The notes: generated by a model not told the origin, from the letters alone. Numbered from the stretch's first letter, positions 1-9,308 are shown. The stretch is DNA of 64,000 nucleotides from Bacillota bacterium (GCA_029224465.1 JAQXUQ010000002.1:1-64000); one strand, 5' to 3'. Numbers and translations are program-made.

Positions 1-1874
1 ACACCACCGTGCGTACCGTTCGGTACACGGCGGTTTCAACAGTTGACGTGCACAGACTGATATGCTGCGGCTAGATCACAAAAGCCCCAGCGTATCAGTC
101 TTTCTTTTGTTAAGGCTGTCTTAACCACACCTGTGTTCGCCATTCGCCAGTATGCTTTCCGGCTGTAGGCGCCTACACAGGCTGCCCATTCGGGCAGGCC
201 CAGCCCCATCAGCTTGCGTTTGCGCGTCCGTGGCAGTTTCCACTGTTTCCAGATGCACATCCGTACGCGTCTGTACAGCCAGCCGTTCAGGTCGGCGATG
301 TTTCTCTTCATGTCTGCTATACCGTAGTAATTCAGCCATCCGCGCGCAGAAACTTCTATTCGCTTCATAGCCGCTACTATGCTTCCGCATTTACTCCGGG
401 AAGTGAGCATACGCAGTTTCTCCTTGAACTTCTTCCATGACTTCGCATGGACACGAACGTATACTCCGTTCTTGCCTTTCCCGAAACAGAAGCCAAGGTA
501 CTTAAAATTTCGGATCGCAAACACGCTGACCGTTCTGCTTTTCTCCCGATTCACCTTCAATTTCAAGGTTCCTTCAAGATACTTCACGCTGGATTCCAAA
601 AGCCTCTGCGATGCCCGTTCACTCTTTGCCAGCAGCACGATGTCGTCTGCGTAGCGGATGCATGGCACCCCTCGTCTTCTGAATTCCTGGTCAAATTCGT
701 TCAGATAGACGTTCGCGAGCAATGGCGAAAGATTTCCGCCCTGCGGGGAACCTTCTTCTGTCGGAACTACAACACCGTCTTCCATTACTCCACTCTTCAG
801 ATAACGCTTGATCAGCTGGATTACCCTCTCGTCTTTGACGCTCTGTCTCAGAAGATTGAGCAGTTTCACATGGTTGATCGTGTCGAAATATTTGGAGAGG
901 TCAAGAACAACTGCCCTTGTGTATCCCTGTTCCGCATACTCCTTTATCTTCCGAATGGCATCCTTCGCACTTCTTCCCGGACGGTAGCCGTAGCTTCCGT
1001 CTGAGAACAGCGGTTCATAGATGGGCATCAGCTGCTGTGCTATTGCCTGCTGGATGATACGGTCGATCACCGTCGGAATACCAAGCTTACGTACTCCGCC
1101 GTCCGGCTTTGGGATCTCTTTGCGTCTCACGGGTGACGGAGCGTAATGGCCGCTCCTTATCCTCGCTATAAGTTCGCTCTGATGTTCCTTCAGCCATGGA
1201 AGCGCGCCCTCTATGGTCATCCCATCGACTCCGGGCGCCCCCTTATTTGCCTTCACTCTCTTGTAGGCACGGTTAAGGTTATCCTTATCCAGTATCCTTC
1301 CGAGAATGTCCGGCTCTGCACTGTTCCTTTCCTTCCATATCCGGTTGAAAGAGCGGTGCGCTCTCACATGCCCTTTGCGTTCCGCGCTATCTCTTTGTGA
1401 GCAGCCGTCATTGCTGACGTTTTCTGTACCCATTCGCTCTTTCCTCCTTTCCGGGTCGTACTTGGAACTCCTGTTGATTCAGCCCTTCACGGCCATGCCG
1501 CTACTATGGCCTCTGCTGACTCCTGTGCGTTCAGCACTGCTTTTGGCGGTGTTTACTCCTTTCAGAGCGTACCGCACAGGTCTCCCCGGGTACCACACGT
1601 TTCTTTCCCTCCATCTGCCTGTCTCATCTATGCCCGCTGGTTCCGTGTAGTTATCGGGCTTCGGCTTGTATGGCAGTCTCACCCTCAGCGAATACCTTAT
1701 ATGAGATTTCTGTACGTCAGGCCGGAGGTTTGCCCTCGGGTTAGTAGGTTCCCCGAATCCGGCTTCCTTCAGATTCCACCTCACGATGGACACCCTTGCC
1801 TTCGGCTGTATCCTTCCCACTACCGGGCGGATTCCGGACTTTCACCGGTTAGAAACGTGCGCCGCCGGGCGCAC
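1..1874 (-). mobile_element. Group II intron, 3' end beyond the window
   Basis: The minus strand starts at 1874 with GTGCGCC, the usual 5' end of a bacterial group II intron. About 440 bases of structured RNA (domains I to III) follow, then the maturase reading frame (domain IV). Positions 1 to about 33 form a recognisable domain V: CCGCCGTG pairs with CACGGTGG, and TACC pairs with GGTA, with a two-base CG bulge and a GAAC loop. Domain VI and the 3' splice site lie outside the window. The 5' exon ends TTATTTTTATG, directly after a terminator hairpin. Insertion behind terminators is typical of bacterial class C introns, but the class was not established here. The element is a retrotransposing ribozyme and appears intact as far as it can be seen. 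Confidence 0.9.
36..1433 (-). CDS. ltrA: Group II intron reverse transcriptase/maturase
   Basis: This 465-residue protein is encoded inside the intron and serves its splicing and reverse transcription. The reverse transcriptase domain fills the first two thirds, with the PKPDGGVRKLGIPTVIDR block, the SPQGGNLSPLLANVYL block and the catalytic YADD motif. A maturase (X/GIIM) domain follows, visible as LNGWLYRRVRMCIWKQWK. No HNH endonuclease domain follows the maturase part, so target priming probably relies on replication-fork or other primers, as for other endonuclease-less intron proteins. The stop codon lies three bases before the start of domain V. The frame has no internal stop or frameshift. 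The symbol ltrA is the generic family name. Confidence 0.93.
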   Translation of the reverse strand: MGTENVSNDGCSQRDSAERKGHVRAHRSFNRIWKERNSAEPDILGRILDKDNLNRAYKRVKANKGAPGVDGMTIEGALPWLKEHQSELIARIRSGHYAPSPVRRKEIPKPDGGVRKLGIPTVIDRIIQQAIAQQLMPIYEPLFSDGSYGYRPGRSAKDAIRKIKEYAEQGYTRAVVLDLSKYFDTINHVKLLNLLRQSVKDERVIQLIKRYLKSGVMEDGVVVPTEEGSPQGGNLSPLLANVYLNEFDQEFRRRGVPCIRYADDIVLLAKSERASQRLLESSVKYLEGTLKLKVNREKSRTVSVFAIRNFKYLGFCFGKGKNGVYVRVHAKSWKKFKEKLRMLTSRSKCGSIVAAMKRIEVSARGWLNYYGIADMKRNIADLNGWLYRRVRMCIWKQWKLPRTRKRKLMGLGLPEWAACVGAYSRKAYWRMANTGVVKTALTKERLIRWGFCDLAAAYQSVHVNC

Positions 1875-1921
1875 CATAAAAATAAGGACTTCAGACCGAT
1901 CATCCGACGGATCTGAAGTCC
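1875..1921 (-). terminator. Intrinsic terminator of the upstream RNA; intron insertion site
   Basis: GGACTTCAGA (1886-1895) pairs perfectly with TCTGAAGTCC (1912-1921), with a further CCG/CGG extension next to a one-base bulge. On the minus strand the stem is followed by TTATTTTTATG, and the intron begins at the next base. It is therefore both a terminator and the 5' exon of the group II intron. Confidence 0.8.
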
Positions 1922-2315
1922 CTATCTATGCGAAATTTCCAATGGACTGAACCTCTCTTTCCTAAAATCTATTCAGTTGTACCTTGCAGGTCCTTTCTGT
2001 ACCTGCTGCCAGCCTCGTCAATGCCTTCTGCATATCCCTCACGGATGATGCCTTTCGGTATGACTCTGTTCGATCTTACCTTCGTTTCTCGTCGAATTCA
2101 GCTGCTTCTTCATTTACCGGATTATGGATCTTTGGACCTCAAGTCTTTGTTGGAGTGTACCCCCTTCCTGCAGATTCTCCATCTTCGTCTTTGTAGATCT
2201 GTGGAACTTACCTAGCCGATTGGAGTTTACCATCCTTTCTTCTGTATCTCTCCTGCTTCCTTTCTCGTCAGAAGAGGAGGAACCTTTGGATTTACGATTG
2301 GTATTTCCTTTTCTT
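1878..2315 (-). ncRNA. Candidate structured non-coding RNA of about 430 nt, family not recognised
   Basis: A near-consensus promoter (2322-2350) and a strong terminator (1886-1921) on the same strand delimit this interval. No reading frame in it looks like a protein. The minus-strand RNA is purine-rich and full of pairings. GCAGGT/ACCTGC closes ACAGAAAGG near 1979-2000. ACTGAA/TTCAGT forms a stem nearby. GTCA/TGAC encloses CATCATCC, a GTGA loop and GGGATATG near 2016-2063. TCTTCTG/CAGAAGA pairs over a longer distance near the 5' end. It does not show the signature sequences of RNase P RNA, tmRNA, 6S RNA or SRP RNA. Large structured RNAs of the ROOL or OLE kind are possible comparisons, but no homology is claimed. 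Confidence 0.6.
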
Positions 2316-2321
2316 GACTTT

Positions 2322-2350
2322 AATATATCAGCGGGCAGACATATTGTCAA
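2322..2350 (-). promoter_or_regulatory. Strong sigma-A promoter for the non-coding RNA
   Basis: On the minus strand TTGACA (2345-2350) is separated by exactly 17 bases from TATATT (2322-2327). TGA precedes the -10 box, which gives an extended -10 element. Transcription should start near 2315. Confidence 0.75.
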
Positions 2351-2445
2351 TATATTTCATTTCTAAATATGTATTGTCTGTTTATTCGTAATATTATGGC
2401 TTATTCTGTAAACAATAGATAGTGTATGATCTTGGTAATATGCCA

Positions 2446-2488
2446 AAAGGGAAGGAACGGAAGTACCGCTTTCAGGCACCTCCGTTCC
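2446..2488 (-). terminator. Terminator of the VWA surface protein gene
   Basis: GGAACGGA (2454-2461) pairs with TCCGTTCC (2481-2488), followed on the minus strand by CCCTTTTGG. It lies 47 bases after the stop codon of the VWA protein. Confidence 0.7.
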
Positions 2489-2534
2489 CTCTCCGATCAA
2501 AGTTTCTAATAATAATCAGCCAGAGTTTTCATGA

Positions 2535-4742
2535 TTATCTGTTTTTTTCTGCCACCCTGTACTTAAGGATCAGGATTCCTGTTCCACCGGCAGCCGCTGC
2601 CATCAGAAGAAGCCAGAGCATCATATTGCTCTTATCGCCGGTCTGTATGCGGGCAGGACTTGCCGGTGCAACGCTTTCAGTTGCTGTCGGAACTGAGGCT
2701 GCCGGAGCTGATATTTCCGGTTTTACTGTGGGTATAATAACCTTTTCCGGATTAGATGATACCGGACTATCCTGGGAAGTACTCTCAGAAGGCTTTGTTT
2801 CTGCCACCTTAACGCTGTAACTAACCGTCGGCCGAAGAAAATCCTCATCAGATTCTGTTATGCCGTTGGAATCCACCGGGTGGAGTACTGTCTTTGTTGT
2901 TACACGTAAGGCTTCCTTCCCTTGTTCTCCGAATTCATCATACTCACCGTAGGTGCCGGCGGCTGATTTCGGATTTACAAGTGTTAGTCTGTAATTCAGG
3001 CGGAGACGTTCAAAATTGGTTACGTTTTCATTTGTTTTCCACGTAAAGTGCTCGTCTGCCTTTTTCTCGCCCGGAACATAGGTTACCTCAAAACGGTAAG
3101 TACCATCATTCTTTTTCCCGAAGCCGAAATGGTTATCTGTGATTTTCTCCGCCGTCAGTGTCTGCTCATTTCCATTTGCATCCAACACAACCATGGTCAT
3201 GTCTTCTGGCTTTTTCAAATCGAAATCATAGTCATTATCGACAAAACCTATAGCGTCTTCGATCGTGCTGCCTTTCCCAAGCATATAGACAAGCTGATTT
3301 TTGATGCGGTCAAAGTCCGCTGCAGCACTTCCATTCAAATATTTCATAAAGGCCGGATGACCACCATCGGATTGATTCAGGCTCTGCACCGCCACGGAAT
3401 AACAGTGATATTTCGAAGCCAGTTCATGGTAGGTGTTTGCGGCTTGCAGGAAAGCCATATCAATATTGCTGGCGGTCCTTGGTTCTCCTGGCATGGTCTT
3501 GAACCCGTCATTCGCAATCTGGTCTGGTGTCATGCTTTGCCAGTCATCATAATACTTCCATTCAAAGTCATAGGCATCGCCATTGCTTTCGGTGTTCCTG
3601 GCGGCAACATCCTTTAAGTATGCATTCCAGGAATCCTGATCACTTGTTACAGGTCTTCCCACATTGTTGTCATAGGGTGTGCTTGGCTTATACCAGCTCT
3701 CATCATAAAATCCACCATAAGCGTTTCCCCCGGCATTTTGAACAGGAATAAACGAACGGGAATACGCCACGGTGTAATCATCATTCTTGCAGTGGAGATA
3801 TGTGTCTCCATCTGATACAAGGATCATGTACTTGCGGCTGTCAGGAATATCTGTATTGCGTGCAAGAACTTCCTTTGCCGCCAGAAGGCCGGCATGCAGA
3901 TTTGTACCGCCGCCATTCTGCTTGGCAAATTCTTTCTGAATCTCGTCATACTGTGTGGCAAGATCAAAGGATCCGTGATCGTGTCCTGTGCGGTTAAACT
4001 CAATAATATCGACCTGCACACCGGCTCCGGTCTTCTCGGCAGCAGTTTTCAGTTCAGCAAGCAGGCTCATTGCCTTTTCCTTTGTATCGGAAAAACTGGA
4101 TTTATCCAAGACAAAACAGACTTCGCTTGCAAGCTTCACCTCCGCTGAAGGGAGCGTCAATGTCACATTTGTCTCATACTGTTCACCCATCTGTGATGCA
4201 CGGATAGACTTTTTGTAATCCCACTGCGCGGCAGGGTATTCGGCAAATGTTTCATTGGAGATATTTGCCGCGGATGCTTCTTCCGTTTTTTCCGTTTCCG
4301 GGTCTGCTTCATCTGCCTGCTCCGGTTTCTCCGTCGGATCAACGACAGAAGCCTTTGCGGACGCCGGAGTCGTTTCATCTGTGAGAGCATCTCCGTTTAT
4401 CTGATCGTCAATCTCTGCCATGGACTCCGACGCTTTTGAATCATCAGACGACGGTTCACCTGCTGCCGGATCATCTGACGGCGCTGCGTCTGTTTTGCCT
4501 GTAGTATTGTCAGACGCACCGGTATCCGATCCTGTTTCAGGCACTTCTGGTACAGACTTTTCTTCATCAGAAGTAATATCCAAATTTCCGGATGCCTCTG
4601 AAGAAGTCACAATATTTTCAGCCGGTTCCACAGGTGTTGTTTCTTCTGCTCTTGTTGTCACCGGGACAGCAGTTGCAATAAGCAGACAACTTAGCGCTAT
4701 ACCAAGGCACATATTCAGGAACCGTTTTCCTTTCAATTTCAT
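2535..4742 (-). CDS. Cell-surface VWA-domain protein with C-terminal anchor signal
   Basis: This 735-residue secreted protein probably works in adhesion or surface interaction. A signal peptide (basic KLKGKR, then a hydrophobic run to about residue 32) leads into an acidic, Ser/Thr/Glu/Pro-rich stalk (33-165) and a von Willebrand A domain (about 200-465). The metal-ion site is partly kept: D213 and S215 of the DxSxS motif, T280 in GGGTNLHAG and D311 in LVSDGD. The last Ser of DxSxS is replaced by F217. The C terminus has the layout of a sortase substrate: a TGD-containing motif (about 699-703), a hydrophobic segment (707-726) and a basic tail. The motif is IQTGD rather than classic LPxTG. The start is supported by GAGGGGGAT before the ATG. 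Ligand and sortase are unknown. Confidence 0.8.
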   Translation of the reverse strand: MKLKGKRFLNMCLGIALSCLLIATAVPVTTRAEETTPVEPAENIVTSSEASGNLDITSDEEKSVPEVPETGSDTGASDNTTGKTDAAPSDDPAAGEPSSDDSKASESMAEIDDQINGDALTDETTPASAKASVVDPTEKPEQADEADPETEKTEEASAANISNETFAEYPAAQWDYKKSIRASQMGEQYETNVTLTLPSAEVKLASEVCFVLDKSSFSDTKEKAMSLLAELKTAAEKTGAGVQVDIIEFNRTGHDHGSFDLATQYDEIQKEFAKQNGGGTNLHAGLLAAKEVLARNTDIPDSRKYMILVSDGDTYLHCKNDDYTVAYSRSFIPVQNAGGNAYGGFYDESWYKPSTPYDNNVGRPVTSDQDSWNAYLKDVAARNTESNGDAYDFEWKYYDDWQSMTPDQIANDGFKTMPGEPRTASNIDMAFLQAANTYHELASKYHCYSVAVQSLNQSDGGHPAFMKYLNGSAAADFDRIKNQLVYMLGKGSTIEDAIGFVDNDYDFDLKKPEDMTMVVLDANGNEQTLTAEKITDNHFGFGKKNDGTYRFEVTYVPGEKKADEHFTWKTNENVTNFERLRLNYRLTLVNPKSAAGTYGEYDEFGEQGKEALRVTTKTVLHPVDSNGITESDEDFLRPTVSYSVKVAETKPSESTSQDSPVSSNPEKVIIPTVKPEISAPAASVPTATESVAPASPARIQTGDKSNMMLWLLLMAAAAGGTGILILKYRVAEKNR

Positions 4743-5009
4743 GTTATCCCCCTCTCATTCGTCCTGAAGACTTAACTAATACGGTGATTATATCACGAAA
4801 GATCAGATAAACGAGCATATAGCACAATTAAATGACATAATATTATATCCGTTTCGTGTATAATTCATGTCTTATTATGTATTCTGCTACGATATTGCAA
4901 GTAATATCCTTGTCCGAGTTTTGTTCAGGCCGGCGCCGTTCTTTGTTTTTACGGTACTCGTGATAAAATTGAACTGTAATCGTAAAATTATAGAAAGGAT
5001 AATCTGTTT

Positions 5010-5570
5010 ATGACAAACCAAAGTGGCTCACAGGTAGATTCCACATCCGGCACAAGCAGTCCGCTCGAAATCGAGCGGAAATGGATGGTGAACGGCTGGC
5101 CGGAAACGACGCCGCCGCTTCCGGTACTGAAAGAAGAAAGTATGCGGCAAGGTTATATCACCGTCGAACCAACGGTCAGAATCCGGGAAGAATCTGTTAA
5201 AGGCGGAGCGACGGCCTGTATCCTGTGCTTTAAATCAAAAGGACTGCTGACAAGAAAAGAGATTGAAATTGAAATTTCCCGCGAGAAGTTTCTGCAGCTC
5301 GAAGATCTGATCGCACTTCCCCTGATTCCCAAGATCCGCAGAACATACAAACTTCCCTCCGGGCTTTCACTGGAAGTTAATCATGTAGATGAAGGTCTCC
5401 CTACAGAGTTCTGGTACGCGGAAATCGAGTTTGACAGTGAGGATGCGGCGAATATGTATGATCCCTCTGCTGACGATCTCAAAGCGTATTTATCAGATGA
5501 TGTGACCGGGCAGCCCGGGCAGTCGATGGGAGCTTATTGGATTAAGACAAGGTGCGCAGCGGAGCACTAA
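5010..5570 (+). CDS. CYTH domain-containing protein
   Basis: A 186-residue member of the triphosphate tunnel metalloenzyme superfamily. The signature EIERKW lies near residues 26-31. Alternating charged strands follow, including VRIREES, CFKSKG and EIEIEIS, which should supply the acidic and basic lining of the tunnel. Related proteins hydrolyse inorganic tripolyphosphate or other triphosphates, or act as adenylate cyclases; the substrate cannot be told from sequence. The AAAGGAT ribosome site before the ATG supports the start. The gene stands alone and converges on the ABC exporter operon. A GC-rich inverted repeat at 5592-5636 lies between them. Confidence 0.85.
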   Translation: MTNQSGSQVDSTSGTSSPLEIERKWMVNGWPETTPPLPVLKEESMRQGYITVEPTVRIREESVKGGATACILCFKSKGLLTRKEIEIEISREKFLQLEDLIALPLIPKIRRTYKLPSGLSLEVNHVDEGLPTEFWYAEIEFDSEDAANMYDPSADDLKAYLSDDVTGQPGQSMGAYWIKTRCAAEH

Positions 5571-5641
5571 GCCTGCGCGTACAATTCTTTCCCGCGCGGC
5601 AGCGCTTCCGGAGAACCGAGTGCTCCGCCGCGCGGCTTGCC

Positions 5642-7429
5642 TCACACCTTCGCAAACTGCGAATTGTAAAGATTCGTATAGAACCCGTTCCTGCGCATCA
5701 GCTCTTCATGATTCCCCTGCTCGATAATCTTCCCGTCTTTCATGACAAGAATCACGTCCGCGCTGCGGATCGTGGACAGACGATGGGCGACGATAAAGCT
5801 TGTTCTGCCTACCATGAGGTTGTCAAACGCCTGCTGAATCTGAATTTCGGTTCTGGTATCAATACTGGACGTCGCCTCGTCAAGGATCAGCATCGGAGGC
5901 AGACACAGCATGACTCTTGTGATGCACAGGAGCTGCTTCTGTCCCTGGCTCAGGCTGTCATCATTGATCACAGTGTCCAGACCTTCCGGCATTCTCCTGA
6001 TAAATTCCCAGCTGTGCGCCTCTTTGGCGGCCGCAACAATCTCTTCCTCCGAAGCGTCCGGTTTGCCAAAGGCGATGTTTTCCCGGACGGTTCCGTTCAT
6101 CAGCCAGGTATCCTGCAGCACCATACCGTAATTGCGGCGAAGGCTCTGCCTTGAATAATCATAGATGCCGTGTCCGTCGATGCTGATGTTGCCGCCATCC
6201 ACATCGTAGAAACGCATGAGGAGGTTGATGAATGTTGTTTTTCCGCAGCCGGTAGGGCCGACAATCGCGACCTTCATGCCCGGACGGGTATGCAGATTAA
6301 AACGGCTGATCAGCGGCCGGCTCTTATCATAGCTGAACGCCACATCGGTAATGACGACCTCGCCTTTCGCGGGAGGCAGCTGCGCCGCGGGATCCTTTGA
6401 CTGGGGCTTCTCCTCAATCAATGTGAAAACACGCGCCGCACAGGCAAGTGCGTTCTGCAGCTCCGTGATAACGCTGCTGATATCGTTGAACGGTTTCATG
6501 TACTGGTTCGCGTAGGAGAGCAGAACAGACAGTCCGCCGACGCTCAACCTTCCGCGAAGGATCAGAAATGCGCCGGAAAGCGCAACAACCGCATAAATCA
6601 CACTGTTGACCGCTCTGGTTGAAGGATTTGTAATAGAGCTGAAGAAAACAGCTTTCTGCGAATAATCCTGCAATTCTTTATTGATGACGGCAAAACGTGC
6701 GGAGGCTTTATCTTCATAACCAAATGCCTTGACGACTTTCTCATTCCCGACCATTTCCTCGATGAGCGCCGTCTGTCTGCCCCTCGCGTCCGTCATCTTC
6801 CGGAACATCTTGAAAGAACGGGTCGAGATAAATCTTGCGACCAGAAAGCTGACCGGTGTCAGCACAAGCACAAGGAGCGTAATCAGCACACTTTTGCTGA
6901 ACATGAAAACCAGCGTCACGACGATTGTGATGATCCCGGAAAACAGCTGGGTAAACCCGAGCAGCAGTCCGTCCGAAATCTGATCGACATCCGCGATGAT
7001 ACGCCCGACAATATCTCCTGTCGAATGCGCGTCCAGATAGGAAAGCGGCAGGACCTGGATGTGCCGGATGGCTTTTGCCCGGATGTCCTGCACAATCTTA
7101 TACGCCATCCGGTTATTGATCATGTTCATGACGAACGTCCCGCCCGCACAGATGATAATCATACCGAAGATTTTTGCAAGCCTGATCTGTACCGCGGAAA
7201 AATCGACCTGCCCCTTACCGGTGATGCTGTCAATCGCGTCTCCGAACAGAATCGGAACATAAAGCTGCAGCACAACCGTAAGTCCGGCCAGAAGAATACT
7301 CGCAAGCAGTAAAAACCGGTAGCCACCAATAAAAGCCAGGACCTTTTTCAGCGCCTCGGAGCTGCTCATCGTAACATCGCCGCTTTTTCGTTCTTTCTGC
7401 GGCGCGGTTTTCTTTTTCAAAATACTCAT
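5642..7429 (-). CDS. ABC exporter half-transporter, canonical NBD subunit
   Basis: This 595-residue protein joins a six-helix type IV exporter membrane domain (about 30-330) to a nucleotide-binding domain. Walker A is GPTGCGKTT (391-399) and the Q loop is VLQD. Walker B ends in D517 with catalytic E518, and the switch histidine is H549. Its signature motif is LSQGQ (493-497) instead of LSGGQ. That change, with the complementary changes in the gene just upstream, fits a heterodimeric exporter of the BmrCD or TM287/288 type, in which one ATP site is degenerate. The gene overlaps its partner by four bases (ATGA), so translation is probably coupled. The likely role is export of drugs, lipids or peptides; the substrate is unknown. 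Confidence 0.9.
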   Translation of the reverse strand: MSILKKKTAPQKERKSGDVTMSSSEALKKVLAFIGGYRFLLLASILLAGLTVVLQLYVPILFGDAIDSITGKGQVDFSAVQIRLAKIFGMIIICAGGTFVMNMINNRMAYKIVQDIRAKAIRHIQVLPLSYLDAHSTGDIVGRIIADVDQISDGLLLGFTQLFSGIITIVVTLVFMFSKSVLITLLVLVLTPVSFLVARFISTRSFKMFRKMTDARGRQTALIEEMVGNEKVVKAFGYEDKASARFAVINKELQDYSQKAVFFSSITNPSTRAVNSVIYAVVALSGAFLILRGRLSVGGLSVLLSYANQYMKPFNDISSVITELQNALACAARVFTLIEEKPQSKDPAAQLPPAKGEVVITDVAFSYDKSRPLISRFNLHTRPGMKVAIVGPTGCGKTTFINLLMRFYDVDGGNISIDGHGIYDYSRQSLRRNYGMVLQDTWLMNGTVRENIAFGKPDASEEEIVAAAKEAHSWEFIRRMPEGLDTVINDDSLSQGQKQLLCITRVMLCLPPMLILDEATSSIDTRTEIQIQQAFDNLMVGRTSFIVAHRLSTIRSADVILVMKDGKIIEQGNHEELMRRNGFYTNLYNSQFAKV

Positions 7430-9255
7430 GCGAGTGCCTCCTTTCCAGCCGTATTGCCGGCTGCTTTCGCCTTGTTCTCCGGCCGTTCTTCGGGGAACTG
7501 CGAATAATAGATTTCACGGTAGGTTTCACAGCTTCGCATCAGCTCGTCATGCGTTCCCTGCCCTACAGCCGCGCCGTCATCCAGAACAAGAATGAGATCG
7601 GCATTGCGGATACTAGATGTACGCTGGGAAACAAGGAACACCGTCATACTGCCTTCCAGATTCCGGACCGCCTGCCGGAGCCGCGCGTCTGTTGCAAAAT
7701 CCAGTGCACTTGCACTGTCGTCCATAATCAGGATTTCCGGTTGGCGGACGATCGCGCGGGCAATCGTGAGTCTTTGCTTCTGTCCTCCGGAGAAGTTGCG
7801 TCCGTTCTGTTCGACCGGCGCATCCAGCTGACCTTCCTTACCTTCCACAACCTCTTTTGCCTGCGCGGTCTCCAGCGCTTTCCAGATTTCCTCATCCGAA
7901 GCGTCGGGATTGCCGAAACGCATGTTGTCCCGGATGGTTCCTTCAAACAAAACCGCTTTCTGCGGAACAACGCCGATCTTACCGGTCAGTTCGCCTTCGC
8001 GGAAGCTGCGGACGTCTTTGCCGTCCACCAGAACAGCGCCTTCCGAAACATCGTAAAATCTGGGAATCAGGTTGACGAGTGTTGTTTTGCCGCTGCCGGT
8101 GCCGCCGATGATGCCGACGGTCTGTCCTTTGCGCACGGTAAAAGTAATGCCTTCGAGCGCTGGCGCGCCGCTCCCTTCATAAGTAAATGTCACATCGCGG
8201 AATTCCACGGCAGGAGCCTCCGCAGAGCCTTTCTGCGGGTCCTCTGCGGCCGCTTCAACGGCAGTTTTCCCGTCTGCTGAAAGAACGGAACCACCCTGCG
8301 GATAATCCATACCGGGCTTTACTTCCAGAATGTTCCCGATACGGTCCGCGCAGGCAAGTGCCTTGTTGATGCTGATTATCAGTGAGGCCAGCTTGATCAG
8401 CTCGATAATCATCTGCGCCATGTAGTTGTACAGAGCAACGACCTGCCCCTGCTGAATGCCGCCCATATTCACGCGGACAGCGCCTTCCCGGATCAGGAAG
8501 ATCGTTGCGAGGTTGATCAGGAAATACGTTGCGGGATTCATGAACGCCGAAATCCGTCCGACAAACAGGTTGATTTTTGTCAGAGCATCATTGGCTTCGT
8601 CAAACTTTTCGACTTCCTTGTCTTCTTTGCAGAAAGCTCTGATCACACGGACGCCGGTCAGATTTTCCCGCGTCAAGCCGAGGACCTTGTCCAGCGCGGC
8701 CTGCACCTTTCGAAACAGCGGAATGCTGACCAGCATGATGCCGAAGACTACAACCGAAAGCACCGGAATCGCGACCACAAAAATCAGAGCGCAGCGGACA
8801 TCGATTGTAAACGCCATGATCATGGAGCCGAATACGATGAAAGGACTCCGCAGCAATAGCCGCAGTGCCAGATTCAGGCCATTCTGCACCTGCTGTACGT
8901 CGCTGGTCATCCGCGTAATCAAGGTATTCGTTCCCAGCGTGTCAAGCTCTTTATACGAAAGGCTCTGTACGTGATCGAACAGCGCCTGCCGCAGATTGGA
9001 CGCAAAGCCGACGCTTGCGCTTGCCGCAAAGTACTGCGCTGTGATACTGAACAGAAGGCCGGCTGCTGCAAGGGCGATCATGAGCAGGAAGTCCTTCGTG
9101 ATGACCGCTTTGACATTTCCCCTGATGCCGATATCAATCATGTTCGCGACGACAATCGGCACGAACAGATCCATCAGAGCTTCGAGCAGCTTGAACAGCG
9201 GCGCAAGGACCGACTGCCGCCGGTAGCCTTCAAGATAGACAGATAGTTTTTTCAT
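7426..9255 (-). CDS. ABC exporter half-transporter, degenerate NBD subunit
   Basis: A 609-residue exporter subunit with six membrane helices (about 15-310) and an NBD. Walker A is GGTGSGKTT (384-392) and the signature FSGGQ (488-492) is canonical. The residue after Walker B is D513, where hydrolysing subunits have Glu, and the switch His is replaced by Q544. It therefore forms the non-hydrolysing composite site together with the LSQGQ signature of the partner at 5642-7429. An Ala/Glu-rich insert (about 320-348) joins membrane and ATPase parts. It is the first gene of the two-gene operon. The ribosome site GGGAGAAC precedes the ATG. Confidence 0.9.
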   Translation of the reverse strand: MKKLSVYLEGYRRQSVLAPLFKLLEALMDLFVPIVVANMIDIGIRGNVKAVITKDFLLMIALAAAGLLFSITAQYFAASASVGFASNLRQALFDHVQSLSYKELDTLGTNTLITRMTSDVQQVQNGLNLALRLLLRSPFIVFGSMIMAFTIDVRCALIFVVAIPVLSVVVFGIMLVSIPLFRKVQAALDKVLGLTRENLTGVRVIRAFCKEDKEVEKFDEANDALTKINLFVGRISAFMNPATYFLINLATIFLIREGAVRVNMGGIQQGQVVALYNYMAQMIIELIKLASLIISINKALACADRIGNILEVKPGMDYPQGGSVLSADGKTAVEAAAEDPQKGSAEAPAVEFRDVTFTYEGSGAPALEGITFTVRKGQTVGIIGGTGSGKTTLVNLIPRFYDVSEGAVLVDGKDVRSFREGELTGKIGVVPQKAVLFEGTIRDNMRFGNPDASDEEIWKALETAQAKEVVEGKEGQLDAPVEQNGRNFSGGQKQRLTIARAIVRQPEILIMDDSASALDFATDARLRQAVRNLEGSMTVFLVSQRTSSIRNADLILVLDDGAAVGQGTHDELMRSCETYREIYYSQFPEERPENKAKAAGNTAGKEALA

Positions 9256-9308
9256 GATGTTCTCCCTGGAATTGCCGGGTGTCTTCCGGCATCCTTTCCT
9301 TTTCCGCC

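Noticed and set aside
1925-2350. A transposase remnant or the 78-residue minus-strand frame
   Set aside because: No transposase motif was seen and the frame crosses the predicted transcription start. Promoter, terminator and stems favour an RNA gene.
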